Positions 11,900 through 22,475 are shown, numbered from the stretch's first letter. The stretch is 64,000 nucleotides of DNA from Aporrectodea caliginosa (GCA_020284085.1 JACEVL010000143.1:2515246-2579245); one strand, 5' to 3'. Notes: generated by a model not told the origin, from the sequence alone. Made by a program: numbers and translations.

Positions 11900-12021
11900 G
11901 TAGCCTAGTAGTTTCAGTTTAACGACACTGTGTGATAACAAAGATCAATAGCGTCGCCTCGCCCTCCTCCTTTATCCAGGCTTGGGACTGGCACTGCCAG
12001 AGTACGATCAGCGGCGGAGTT
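11900..12021 (-). mobile_element. Twister-core SINE, intact copy with perfect 12-bp TSD
   Basis: The target duplication GTCTACTGATAA occurs at 11888-11899 and 12022-12033. Reading the minus strand, the insertion starts exactly at AACTCCGCC. A hairpin loop follows, then GCCAGTCCCAAGCCTGGA, TAAAGGAGGAGGGC, a spacer, GTGTCGTTAAAC and a short tail. Stem P2 is CTCC/GGAG and stem P4 is CCAG/CTGG. This matches the twister ribozyme core as I remember it (cleavage U|AA). The 5' end equals the predicted 3' cleavage product. Confidence 0.88.
11940..12021 (-). ncRNA. Twister-like self-cleaving ribozyme core
   Basis: Segments in order on the minus strand: AACTCCGCC; P3-like hairpin closed by GCTG/CAGT; GCCAG-TCCCAAGC-CTGG; ATAAA; GGAG; GAGGG. 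Against the well-known env22 twister, the block from GCC to GAGGG has the same length (31 nt) and differs only at paired positions, both changes being compensatory. The upstream P1 strand and cleavage-site U would have to come from flanking RNA or a preceding copy. Activity is inferred. Confidence 0.75.
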
Positions 12022-12033
12022 GTCTACTGATAA

Positions 12034-12460
12034 TGTACCACGCATAAAATTATAGGAAACGGGGATGTGTTGGTGCAAAGTCGATAATAATCAGTCCATT
12101 ATTGGCCTTGTTCAAATGAGCCACTGAACAGCAATCAGACAAGTACTACCGGGAGAGGTAGGGCTGTGGGATAGGTGTAATTTGTAGGCTATGCCACGCT
12201 ACCTCTGATTGCTATTAACGATTGTTTACGCGTGGATTAAAATAATATAGACCGTTCTCCAGGAATCGGAGGCGTATAGGCCTACGTGAGGTGGGGTGTA
12301 AATAGTAGCCTACACGTGCGTACAGTGTGGGGAGGGGCCAAGATTCCCAAATTTCGGCGTATAGGCTACTTTAACGGATGGCCCCCAAGTGCCAATAGCT
12401 TAGTCAAATACTGATCCTTGGGAGAAGAAAGAAATAAACAAATGATAATAATTAGAAATG
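12034..12460. other. No recognisable feature
   Basis: Apparently unique sequence with several AGGCCTA-like motifs. Confidence 0.4.
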
Positions 12461-12464
12461 ATGA

Positions 12465-12735
<271 letters not shown>

Positions 12736-12785
12736 TGAGGCCCTATAGAACCTTTATTTTAAGAACCATGATTTTAAGAACTTTG

Positions 12786-13132
<347 letters not shown>

Positions 13133-13149
13133 CAATGATTCTCAATGTC

Positions 13150-13385
13150 CCGCGAGCGAGAACTGCTATGGCTAAAACGCGAGCCTTTGCCTTGACTTCA
13201 TTAGGCCCTGCACTATGGAGATAGCTTCCTCCTTTGACACGTTCCTGTTTATAAACTGGTGGGCCAAGTGCCTCTTTTCATTGTCTCAAGACTTCTTTCT
13301 TTTCTCTGGGTCTTTCGCACTGGGAGCGCCTCTGATTGGTGTACACTGCGAGAGGCGCTATATAAATAGATAGATACAATACAAT
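13150..13385 (+). mobile_element. LINE 3' end, decayed
   Basis: GCTAAAACGCGAGCCTTTGC through CACTATGGAGATAGCTTCC is the counterpart of the minus-strand frame at 60506-60706 (AKTRAFAFIG...LWNQLPP) with a stop at the Trp position. The end carries GGGAGCGCCTCTGATTGGTG and GGCGCTATATAAATAGA. Confidence 0.65.
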
Positions 13386-13438
13386 AATAATTTATATGAC
13401 GCCGTGATTCGCCACACGATTACAAGGGCGCCCACATA

Positions 13439-15849
13439 TAGTCCAGGCAATATACAGTTAGACCTGGGCAAAATTGCTTCAGAAGCTTTTTAAACGGTTT
13501 CCTGCTCAGTTTCCGTTGCTGAATAACATATCCAAAATCCCACAAAATCCGACCACGGGGTCACCCCCAAAAAGTGCATTTTATCCAAGATGGCGGCCAA
13601 TAATGGCGCCAACACAGAAAACAGTATATAGCAGGTCATAGGTAAGCTACAATGACAAATGAAGTATCAAACTTAACATTATCAAGGTCAAGGAATCGAT
13701 TTATCATAGTTGCAATAGTGTCGGAATGTTACTATCAAGATGGCGTCCAAAATTGGCGCCAAAACACAAAATATGTATAAATCAGGTCAGAGGTAGCTAC
13801 AATAACAAATAAAGTGTCGAATATAATATTTTCAAGGTCAAGAAATCGATTTATCGTAATGGCATTAGTATCGGAATGTTACTATCCCATCATATAGCTG
13901 GTGCAGAAGCCACATGACGACAGCAAGACCCCAATACCAGACGTTCAGATAACATGAAGTAATGGTCCTAGCACCAAACCTATGGAACACCAAAAGGGGC
14001 AAGAACCCAGCTGGACCTAGAGGAGCCAGAGACTATTAATACAATTAGTGCGACAGGAAGGAGAGAAACCACTCTAGCGGTTTGTCTGTCAGCCCAAAAG
14101 AAGCTGTAAGGCGTTGAAACTGTTGAAGGAGTATATGATGGTCAAGAGAGTCAAAAGCTGAGCTGACTGACATCGAAGATGGTCAGAGAGAGAGATCTGT
14201 CCGAAATCCATGGCGCCATAGAGTTCAGACAGGAGGCGGTCTAGTAGGGTCTCCATAGAGTGATTCTTCCTAAAGCCAGACTACTGGGAGGCAGGAAACC
14301 ATTTATATATAGATAAACAAGAGCAACAATACATTCCAGAACTTTAGAAAGAAATGTAACATTTGCAATCAGGCGGTAATTTGCTTAATCGCTTGAATCC
14401 AGCCCACCCCACTTCAAGACTGGGTACAGGATCGAGATCGCACGTTTTTGGCTCGAAGGTTAAAATGAACACTCGTAGCTCAGCACTCGTGACCTCGCAA
14501 AGAGTAGAAAGGCGACAGTTTGTAGACGGATAGTCCGGCGGAGAAGCAGAGGAGATTGCCTGACTGATGGAATAAATCTTTGATGCTAGTTTCTTCAGAA
14601 ACACGTCGGCTGTAAAAGGTGGCGGAGTCTGTGACCTTTGGCTATCCGACCGTCGGCCATGAAGGTCATTGAAGATAGTCTACAGCTTTTTGGCTCACCC
14701 GATCGTCGACCGATGATGGCCTCCCAGTATTTCTGCTCCGTTAGTAGGCTTCCATGTTTCGGACGAAGAGGATCCAGGTGCATGGTCTGATCTTTCGGAG
14801 ATCGCGTTCGTCTGTGAACCCTCTTCAGGTGCCGGGCTTGACGCCTAAGGGTTCAGCATTAAATCACGGCGAGAGGGGTAGTGACGCATCTTGACTGAGA
14901 GTGCTGGGATAAATGTATCTAGTGGCTCAGTCATCACAGCCTCGTAGGAGTTAAACAGCTCAGAGACAGTCCGCTTAAAGTTTTCGTCAGTGTCGTGGAG
15001 AAGATGACGGTTCCGAAGAGCAGTTCCAATGGCTGAGGATATACCTCTTTTGTGTGTTGGCGGCCATCTTGGCCGAAACCTTGGATAGTAACATTCCGAC
15101 ACTATTGCCACAACGATAAATCGATTTCTTGAACTTGAAAATATTATATTCGACTCTTCATTTGCTATTGTAGCTTACCTCTGACCTGATAGATACATAT
15201 TTTTTGCTTTGGCGGCCATATTGGCCGCCATCTTGGATAGTAACATTCGGACACTATTGACACTGTGATAATTCGATTCCTTGACCTTGATAATGTTAAA
15301 TTTGACACTTCATTTGTTATTGTAGCTACCCCTATGACCTGATATATGCATATTTTTATGTTTTGGCGGCCATATTGGCCGTCATCTTGGATAGTAACAT
15401 TCCGAAACTAATGCCACTACGATAAATCGATTTCTTGACCTTGAAAATATTATATTCGACACTTTATTTGTTATTGTAGCTTACCTCTGACCTGATTTAT
15501 ACATATTTTGTGTTTTGGCTCCAATTTTGGCCGCCATCTTGGATAGTAACATTCTGACACTATTGCAACTATGATAAATCGATTCCTTGACCTTGATAAT
15601 GTTAAGTTTGATACTTCATTTGTCATTGTAGCTTACCTACGACCTGCTATATACGGTTTTCTGTGTTGGCGCCATTATTGGCCGCCATCTTAGATAAAAT
15701 GCACTTTTTGGGGTTGACCCCGTGGTCGGATTTTGTGGGATTTTGGATATGTTATTCAGCAACGGAAACTGAGCAGGAAACCGTTTAAAAAGCTTCTGAA
15801 GCAATTTTGCCCAGGTTCAACGTATATTTGAGCTAGATTGCCTGGACTA
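13439..15849. mobile_element. 2.4-kb inverted-repeat composite with tandem 152-bp units
   Basis: Ends are TAGTCCAGGCAAT (13439) and ATTGCCTGGACTA (15849). The left arm is about 475 bp (to 13910), the right about 760 bp (from 15085). Each arm has a unique outer part (for example GAAGCTTTTTAAACGGTTTC) and an inner array of about 152-bp units: about two on the left, four or more on the right, with GGATAGTAACATTC starting at 15083, 15235, 15389 and 15541. Every unit carries AAGATGGCGGCC or its complement. A decayed minus-strand LINE reverse transcriptase fills the centre. It could be a foldback-type element or a LINE captured between inverted arrays. Confidence 0.8.
14095..15112 (-). pseudogene. 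LINE reverse transcriptase remnant
   Basis: Minus-strand frames with shifts and stops read in order: a pre-RT segment (FKRTVSELFNSYEAV near 14950), SKTCDLDP-type motif KTCDLDPVPS near 14430, QSGFRKNHSMETLLDRLLSE near 14250, and AFDSLDHHILLQQF near 14130, the conserved RT Asp-containing motif. This is CR1/L2-type RT order. The FADD motif is not seen. Non-functional. Confidence 0.7.
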
Positions 15850-16325
15850 ATAATTATACTGACAAACATAGGTGCAAGCAAACAGAGATAGGGCCTAGGC
15901 TGACGTGTACTGAAGGACGTACATGGTGGGTATACGAGTCCTGGACGAGTCAGGGCGACCCGATAAAAGAAAACAGGAAGCTTTGCATTTTCCCAACTCA
16001 TCGAGTAAACTGACATCCGCCCCAGTCAGTTTCCCTTTCTTTCCCTAGCTCCTGCATGTCTTCCGCCCGTCCAGACGATAGAGGACACGGACCCTGTTGC
16101 CTGCCCTGCCTCCCTTCCTTCACTCCCCGCCTGGCTGCCGCTACTTTCGCTTTGACCGATGATGGTTGCCCTCCATCTCAATCTATCGGTCAGCAGACTT
16201 CCTTCTGCGTTTAATCGCTTCGTTCTATAGAGAGGGGAAAAGGATGAGAAGTCGACTTAGACATCTGATCGTGTAAATAAACAGGCTTTTGTATACCGAC
16301 CGTATGGTCTCGAACAGGTCACCGG
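15850..16325. other. Unique non-coding DNA
   Basis: CT-rich in the middle (CTGCCCTGCCTCCC); no supported exon. Confidence 0.35.
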
Positions 16326-16421
16326 GGTCGTCGTAGCCAGAAAAACATTTCGGAGGGGGTTTAAGTTTTCGGGGGTTTCCATTGGAAGGTGTCGTATTTC
16401 TCTACAGCTATAGTTTTTTAT

Positions 16422-16860
16422 GGGATCGTCCATTAATTATGTCAACAAAATTTAGGCATTTTTACCCCCTCCCCCTTGTCAACAACTGTCAAACATTGAC
16501 GGACCCCTAAAAAAATTATGTCAACAATCCCAGAACCCCCTACACAAAAAAGAAACAAAATGGCTCAATAGGCTACATATAAAATCATTTTTTTAAATGT
16601 TTACACTAAAAATGCAATCTCGAATTTCAAAATATATGAGTTTAGTTTATTACCAGCTTTTTAGTAGTATTAAACATTAAGCACTTTATACATTTTTAGC
16701 ATTTCTTAATGTTTTTGCTACCATTTGGAAGGGTCTGTGTTGATTTATTGGAGAAAAATTTCTTGACGTCAACTTGTACCGAACCCCCTCCCTTGTCAAC
16801 AACTGTCAAACTTTTCGAAACCCCCTCCCCTATTTTTTGACATAATTAATGGACGACACC
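16422..16860. mobile_element. Inverted-repeat MITE, GTCGTCC family, copy B
   Basis: Begins GGGATCGTCCATTAATTATG and ends CATAATTAATGGACGACACC. Flanked by TAT on both sides (16419-16421, 16861-16863). Subterminal blocks ACCCCCTCCCCCTTGTCAAC and CCCCCTCCCTTGTCAACAAC are direct-oriented near both ends. A 3-bp target duplication hints at PIF/Harbinger, but this is not proven. Confidence 0.85.
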
Positions 16861-16902
16861 TATGACAGTAATGCATTTATTTGGTGGGATGTATGTTGAA
16901 CC

Positions 16903-17012
16903 TTGGTTGTTGTTTAACGACACTGTGTCATAACAAAGATGATCAGTGTCGCCCTCCTCCTTTTTCCAGGCTTGGGACTGGCACTACCACAGGTAGGGTA
17001 GTGGCGGAGTTC
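16903..17012 (-). mobile_element. Twister-core SINE with perfect 12-bp TSD
   Basis: GTATGTTGAACC is duplicated at 16891-16902 and 17013-17024. On the minus strand the insert starts GAACTCCGCC, has a perfect six-bp hairpin ACTACC/GGTAGT, GCCAGTCCCAAGCCTGGA, AAAAGGAGGAGGGC, then CGACACTG pairing with CAGTGTCG, and ends TTAAACAACAACCAA. Only one extra G precedes the predicted twister 5' product. Confidence 0.88.
16930..17012 (-). ncRNA. Twister-like ribozyme core
   Basis: All paired segments are present: P2 CTCC/GGAG, hairpin P3 ACTACC/GGTAGT, P4 CCAG/CTGG. The strand after GAGGG (CGACAC) can pair perfectly with the tail GTGTCG, which is followed by UUAA; this is what P1 would look like in tandem or circular RNA. 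Activity is inferred. Confidence 0.72.
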
Positions 17013-17069
17013 GTATGTTGAACCCGTAAAACCACCCTTTAAATACGCCCATGACCTCGACCCTACTCG

Positions 17070-17235
17070 TTTTTAATTAATTGATCGGATGAGATCGTTC
17101 ACCACCGCTACCCCTTGACTGGGGTACCACACCATTTAAGGTCCCCTTGTATGGACCATGCTATAGCGACCGTATGGCAGATGCGCTTCTGAGTAGATAC
17201 CTTGAAGGGGCGTTATATAAATGTTCAATTACATT
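17070..17235 (+). mobile_element. SINE/LINE 3' end with GCGTTATATAAATG tail
   Basis: Contains TTGATCGGATGAGATC (also near 28215) and the tail segment GAGTAGATACCTTGAAGGGG followed by CGTTATATAAATGTTCAAT. Confidence 0.6.
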
Positions 17236-17443
17236 ACAATAATAATAGTGGGCTCTCGTGCATTCCACGCCTCTGCTCCAAAGGAATGGAATCGACCACC
17301 ACTTTCTCTTCGTAGCTCAACTTCACTTCCTTCCTTCAAAAAGCGGCTCAAAACTCACTATTTCTCCTTGGCTTTCAGAGATTTGGAAATCTAAGTGCAT
17401 CTTCACCTGGCGGCTGACTATCCGCGCCTCAGATTCACATTTC

Positions 17444-17527
<84 letters not shown>
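17236..17527 (+). mobile_element. LINE 3' coding end with (AAT)n tail
   Basis: Plus-strand frames (one shift) give GSRAFHASAPKEWNRPPLSL and SFKKRLKTHYF, the LINE C-terminal motif, directly followed by (AAT)n at 17444-17527. Nearly the same sequence recurs at 21425-21545. Confidence 0.75.
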
Positions 17528-17528
<1 letters not shown>

Positions 17529-17639
17529 GTAGTAGCAGCAGCAGCAGTAGTAATACGACTGAAATGACCCACTTCCAATCCAAACTACTGCATTCTTGGC
17601 ACACAGTCTTTTACAAAAGAAACATATAAAACAAAATCA

Positions 17640-18010
17640 ATAAATGACGGATTAAATGTTATCTTTTGCATAAACTTGGTCTTGGGTTTGGGGGGATGCA
17701 AGGGGTTTGGGGAGGGGATGTGATTTTTTGAATTTCCATACTGTAATGGTAGTAGCAGTCATCTGAACAAAATTGTATAATTTCTGATAGGAACCAGCTG
17801 TCACTCGTAAACATGTAGTTTGAGTCGTGTTTGAGTTGTGGTGAAAATGCGACAGACTTTAAGCTGAGATTTATTAGTCCTAGATCAGCAATACACTATC
17901 AGCGATCACAACATTCTCACACTACATGAGCGCAACAAAATTCTCCAAAACTGAGCATTGGTTGTTGTCATGAGGCCGAGCTTATAAATCATCCGTAAAA
18001 CATCAAAAGC
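17640..18010. other. No recognisable feature
   Basis: Apparently unique. Confidence 0.35.
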
Positions 18011-18019
18011 TGAAATGTA

Positions 18020-18120
18020 CTTGTAATCATAAACTTCAAAAGAGCCACTTGAAAGCCAAGCGCAGGGCACCAGGTTTGTTCATGAGCGCTGCGTCGAGTC
18101 AGAGAGGTTGTCCAAAGGGT
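18020..18120 (-). mobile_element. Short CGCAGCGCTC element
   Basis: On the minus strand it carries ACAACCTCTCTGACTCGACG, then GCAGCGCTCATGAACAAACC and GGCTTTCAAGTGGC. Same family as 29505-29690, 39295-39370, 40680-40795 and 59450-59545. Confidence 0.6.
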
Positions 18121-18440
18121 AGTCAGTAGGAGCAGGGCCTAGGACAGGATTTGGAGTTACCCAGGGCCACAACTAATTTTCAAGGCCTTTTGCATACAAA
18201 TATCTTTTAAAAACTTAACAGAAAGGTTCAAATCATCCTTCGCATCTTCAAAGGGGGGCAAATGCCACCCCCTGTGACGTCCCCTCCCCCTAAAAATGAC
18301 GTCCCTGCTCCAAGAATTTTTTGCTGTCATCGGAAAAAAATTGCTTTACAGTTTGCAGCTTACTCTTTAACATGTAGTTTGAACGATTTCGTCACGAAAT
18401 TGAATTAGAATTTGTATAAGCGCTACATTTCAATGAATAA
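18121..18440. other. No recognisable feature
   Basis: C-rich and A-rich stretches; no gene seen. Confidence 0.35.
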
Positions 18441-18719
18441 CTCCTTATTATATTCCCCATTTCAATAATATAACGCCGTAATTCCGAAGCCCTTTATCAA
18501 GTGAGGACCTGGGGCCAAATGGCCCCTCCTGTCTTAGGCCCTGAGTAGGAGGACGGAGTCCGGTTACCAGAGGGTCAGAGTAGCTGGGAGTATTGTAGGT
18601 TAGTGATAGAACTTTGAAGTGGATTTGCCCTGGGATTTTGTCAGTGGAATGATCCAAGGATGGGAGTGATATAATGATGTTTGATCAGCTGCGCTCGATT
18701 AGACATTTTATACTACCAA

Positions 18720-18990
18720 GTCCCACAAAATTATTAATAATAAGACATTCTATATACCGCTGTGACATAGCCAAGGTCAAAGAAAAGGTCCCGTACATGA
18801 GTTTAAAAAATCAATGAGTCATATGATACTTCAAACAGGGAGGGCTGAGCTGTGATTTAAATGTCTCCATAGTTGGTGCAGTCTTCACATGTTTGAGAAG
18901 ACTGTTCCACACATTGGGTCCAGTGACAGAGAAGGAAGTCACAAACCTTGTAAATATAGTTATCTGCTAAATAAATTATCTGTCATAAAT
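18720..18990 (-). pseudogene. LINE C-terminal remnant
   Basis: Minus-strand reading gives FSVTGPNVWNSLLKHVKTAP then METFKSQL, the conserved LINE end motif, interrupted by later stops. Confidence 0.7.
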
Positions 18991-19209
18991 TTCATACATT
19001 TTAAGTAATGATAATAGTCATTTTATACCCTGTGAGGTATTTTTGAAGCTCCCCTTGTGTTCAACCTAAGACATTGCCAGGTCTAACAATTTAATCATTC
19101 AAAATTTTCGTATATTCAGTGTACCAGATAGCGGTGTGTCTACCTGCTTTGGAACCAATAAACGAATATAATAAAAAAGAAAGGGGGACTTGTAGTTGAT
19201 ATTTCTATG

Positions 19210-19605
19210 CAGATCGTAGCCAACACCTGTTCCATTGTAATTGTAATTGAACATTTGTATAGTGCCACTCAGAGATTCAGAGGCACTCCCGACCCAGGGC
19301 TCTAACAAATAAGATAGTCCTCAGGCGTTTCCGAAACAGAGGAAGAGAAAGGCTGAGGAGCTCAAGACGCAATTCATGTGGAAGATGGTTCCAAGTAGAG
19401 GGGCCGACATAAGCAAAGCTTCTGGATTGAGCAGTTGCACCACGCTTGCGAGAGGACAACTAGAAGGCCAATGGCGGCAGAGCACAGAGCAGAGCGACCA
19501 GGGAGTGTAGAAACCGATGTTCCATGGGACGTGGTAACCAATTGGGTAAAGCACTCCCCTGGTAGCGTCAAGTGTATGGGTTTGAGCTCTTCCCTGAAGC
19601 GGTTA
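19210..19605 (-). pseudogene. LINE reverse transcriptase C-terminal end
   Basis: Minus frame: SRSFAYVGPSTWNHLPHELR then LFRKRLRTILFVRALGREC. Very similar to the plus-strand copy at 11203-11440, including AATTGTAATTGAACATTTGTA in the 3' UTR. Upstream RT connection sequence continues in other frames to about 19600. Confidence 0.75.
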
Positions 19606-19925
19606 CCCTGTAAGGACCGTGAGCAAGTCCTTCATTGACAATTGCTTAACACCACCTATTGATACCAATGATACTTGACCATTAGATAGTGATGCTTAAT
19701 AAATGCTTAATAAATGCATAAATGGAGTTTCTTGTTCCCCACTCGGTTGCAGGTTCTGTGACCTGGAATGGACTCCACGTGACACGTTGCCTAGAGCCCA
19801 GAGGACATTCCACCATCTTCTATTCCAACCGTCAAACTGTCCTATTTAGCCAGGGTTGTGCTGGGAGCGCTCCCGAGTAGATTGTCTTGAAGGGGCGCTA
19901 TATAAAGATCCCTAATGAATGAATG
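19606..19925 (+). mobile_element. SINE with GGGCGCTATATAAA tail
   Basis: Body TGTAAGGACCGTGAGCAAGTC, as in the tRNA-SINE at 23367-23600, then GGGAGCGCTCCCGAGTAG, TTGAAGGGGCGCTATATAAA and a (GAAT)n tail. Confidence 0.65.
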
Positions 19926-19956
19926 AGCATAATAATAATAACAAAAACAATAATAA

Positions 19957-20343
19957 GAATTCGATGCAAATGTTTCAAAGCACAAACTTAAATATATGGT
20001 TGAAAATAGGCAACTAAACCTTGCAAAAACAAAAATAATAATAATAATAAAACAATAATAACAATAATATCCTACAGTTAAACTACATAAGATTTTTTCT
20101 CTGATATGGTGCACATTCTCACAAGACACACCCTGCTTGACATTACATTTAAGACAAATTTTGCAGAAATCATACAATCAAAGCAAAACTTCTGCAGATT
20201 CTGACACTAGACAATTTGATACATCACTGCATTTTGGACAAGCAAAAAAAATCAAGGATCAATTTACCGAATTCGATGCAAATGTTTCAAAGCACAAACT
20301 TAAATATACGGTAGAAAATAGGAAACTAAACCTTACAAACCAA
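19957..20343 (+). repeat. 76-bp direct duplication about 311 bp apart
   Basis: GAATTCGATGCAAATGTTTC to AACTAAACCTT occurs at 19957-20032 and 20268-20343 with a few substitutions. The intervening AAT/AAC-rich DNA has no gene. Confidence 0.75.
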
Positions 20344-20640
20344 ACACAGTTAATCAAAGCTAAATTTACATGTTAAAAATATTAAAATCATCCACAGCAT
20401 CACGTGTTTGAACACAACAAAACAGACACAGCTTCAAATTCGATAGAATTTCTCGCTGTGCCGCAGACCGCAAATTAACCACAGCATTGCACATTTAACT
20501 TCAGGCAAAATATACTCGAAAAACCTACAATTTGTTTTTTGAATCTCACGAACGCGGCTCATTTTTGATCACATAAGCAACGCCTCAAAATCACGAATCT
20601 CTTCTCATCGATACAAAATGCTACATGTAAGTTTTCCTTA

Positions 20641-20961
20641 TGGGTCATCCATTAATTATGTCAACAAATTTTAGGCAGTTTTTGACCCCCTCCCTCCCCT
20701 TGTCAACAACTGTCAAACATTCAGGAACCCCCAAATAAAATTATGTCAATAGTCTGCTATTAATTTCGGATTAGGATGCAACTCGAATGTGTTTATTATT
20801 TAATGCTTTAGCTGCCATTCTGAAGGGTCCGTGTTGATTCATTGCCAAAAATTGTTGACGTCAATTTGTATTGAACACCCCCTCCCCCTTGTCAACAACT
20901 GTCAAACTTTTCCAAACCCCCTCCTGCCCCCATTTTTTTGACATAATTAGTGGATGACCCC
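20641..20961. mobile_element. Inverted-repeat MITE, GTCATCC family, copy C
   Basis: Begins TGGGTCATCCATTAATTATG and ends CATAATTAGTGGATGACCCC, with TTA on both sides (20638-20640, 20962-20964). Internally shorter than copies A, B and D; same C-rich subterminal blocks. Confidence 0.85.
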
Positions 20962-21067
20962 TTAATCCTCATCGTCTAACGCAAGCCATGCAGTGCTTCG
21001 ATCTTCAACGCCAGTAGTTCAGTCTGGGAATCACAAAATCGTCTAATGCACGAAGCATGCTTTTGTT

Positions 21068-21229
21068 TTACTCCGAGGTTGATTCGAGCCACGACGGCTT
21101 CTCGCAATTCGACATCGCTAGACTGATATTAAATCGCGTCATTGCCTCTTCGACGAGCAGGTGGTTGCCCGAAAGGTAGACGGCTATAGCATCCTGAAGC
21201 AGGACCAGCTGCCTCCGCATCACCTTTAT
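21068..21229 (-). CDS. ARFIP: Arfaptin, terminal coding exon 6
   Basis: 53 codons plus TAA, entered through TTTTGTGTTGCAG|ATA in phase 0. It begins IKVMRRQLVLLQDAIAVYLS, the last long helix of the arfaptin-homology (BAR) domain, followed by a short acidic C-terminus. Exon order and phase match the upstream exons. Confidence 0.93.
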   Translation of the reverse strand: MKVMRRQLVLLQDAIAVYLSGNHLLVEEAMTRFNISLAMSNCEKPSWLESTSE

Positions 21230-21299
21230 CTGCAACACAAAAAGGATGCATCCATTGTGCTGTAGTGGAATACACAATTGCATACATGTATGTGTATTT

Positions 21300-21600
21300 G
21301 ACCTACAAAGCCCTCAGCATCAGCACACCTCCCTACCTTCAATCACTACTAACTCTCGTCCTCGTCGTTGCCTGCGATCATCAAGTATAGGTATTTTAGC
21401 TGAGTCAGTTTAGCGGATGCAGAACAGTTATGGGCTCTTGTGCATTCCATGCCTCTGCTCCAAAGGAATGGAATCGACTGCCACGCTCTCTTCGTAGCTC
21501 AAATTCACTTCCTTCCTTCAAAAAGCGTCTCAAAACTCACATTGTATGGTCATGTTGTATGTTGATTGATGAGCAGTAAAAACTTTAAAAGCAGTTTAAC
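21300..21600 (+). pseudogene. LINE C-terminal remnant in arfaptin intron 5
   Basis: Plus-strand frames read LTYKALSISTPPYLQSLL then FHASAPKEWNRLPRSLRSSN and SFKKRLKTH, the typical connection-to-C-terminus arrangement of CR1/L2-type LINEs, in antisense to the host gene. Confidence 0.75.
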
Positions 21601-21921
21601 AATTTTTAACTGTTTTAAATTAGTTTAACCAGTAGTTAGCTGCAGAGAAAGTAGTTTACTATTTTTTAGTTCATGCTGTAAGATGGGAACCGCGTTCCTG
21701 GGTTAAAGGTATATGCATCATTGCTCCCGCACATTAAAACACGTTTTCATTGTATGTGATTAAATAACAGATGACACTAAAACAAGGTTTTGTTGAGTCT
21801 GATTAAATAAAAGATGACTTTATAATAAGGTTTCATTGCATTATAAGAAATCTGACTTCATAAGAAGGTTGTATTTTATAAAAAATATGACTTCATAACA
21901 GTTTCAATGTAACCGTTTAAA

Positions 21922-21954
<33 letters not shown>

Positions 21955-22130
21955 GCCGACAATTTCTATGGCGTCGTAACACAGCACATGCCGTTACAAG
22001 GGCGCCTTGACAAACAACAGCACACAGTCAGTCAGAGATACGCCTTGGAAAAAAGATAAGATAAATGAAAGATGACTCTGCGACAAGGTTTCGTTGAATG
22101 TGATTAAAATTACAGATTCGAAACAGAAAA
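21601..22130. other. Intron with (TA)n/(AAT)n and a SINE-like tail
   Basis: (TA)n then (AAT)n at about 21925-21954, followed by CCGTTACAAGGGCGCC, which also occurs at about 13415. Three or four GATTAAAT-containing near-repeats lie at 21750-22105. Confidence 0.5.
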
Positions 22131-22136
22131 ACTCAC

Positions 22137-22305
22137 TTTGTTTTCATCGAGCAGTTTCATCTTGATGTTGAGATCCGCGCGCATTCGATCAAATTTCTCT
22201 CGATGAAGATCGAACTTCTGTTGTGCCTCTTCGAGTTTCACAGAATCCTTCAGAGCCAACTGCTGCTGGGCCTCAAAGTCTGTTCGAAATGCATCGTACT
22301 CAACC
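22137..22305 (-). CDS. ARFIP: Arfaptin coding exon 5
   Basis: 169 bp. It enters with one base after an AG-final exon 4 (together AGG, Arg) and ends in phase 0 at GAAAACAAA|GTGAGT. It encodes VEYDAFRTDFEAQQQL and a Lys/Glu-rich coiled helix ending MKLLDENK, typical of the middle BAR helix. Confidence 0.93.
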
Positions 22306-22475
22306 CTGTTGCCATAAAAATCACAAACATTTCACCCACTTCGTAGCACCACACTTGCGCATATGCCACTACATTTGAAAACTTGCATAGCACAGTTTAA
22401 ACCTGGGCTGCATAAATTCTGTTGATACAGAAGACAGAAAAAACAGTTATACCTCACGCTCCTATAACACTACAT

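Larger units (their letters stand above)
16330..17060 (+). mobile_element. Repeat family E, split by two nested insertions
   Basis: Starts CGTAGCCAGAAAAACATTTC and GGTTTCCATTGGAA, and ends TTGAACCCGTAAAACCACCC with AAATACGCCCATGA. The same pieces occur uninterrupted at 45605-45775 and 47640-47820. The interruptions are the MITE at 16422-16860 and the SINE at 16903-17012, both bounded by target duplications. Confidence 0.75.
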
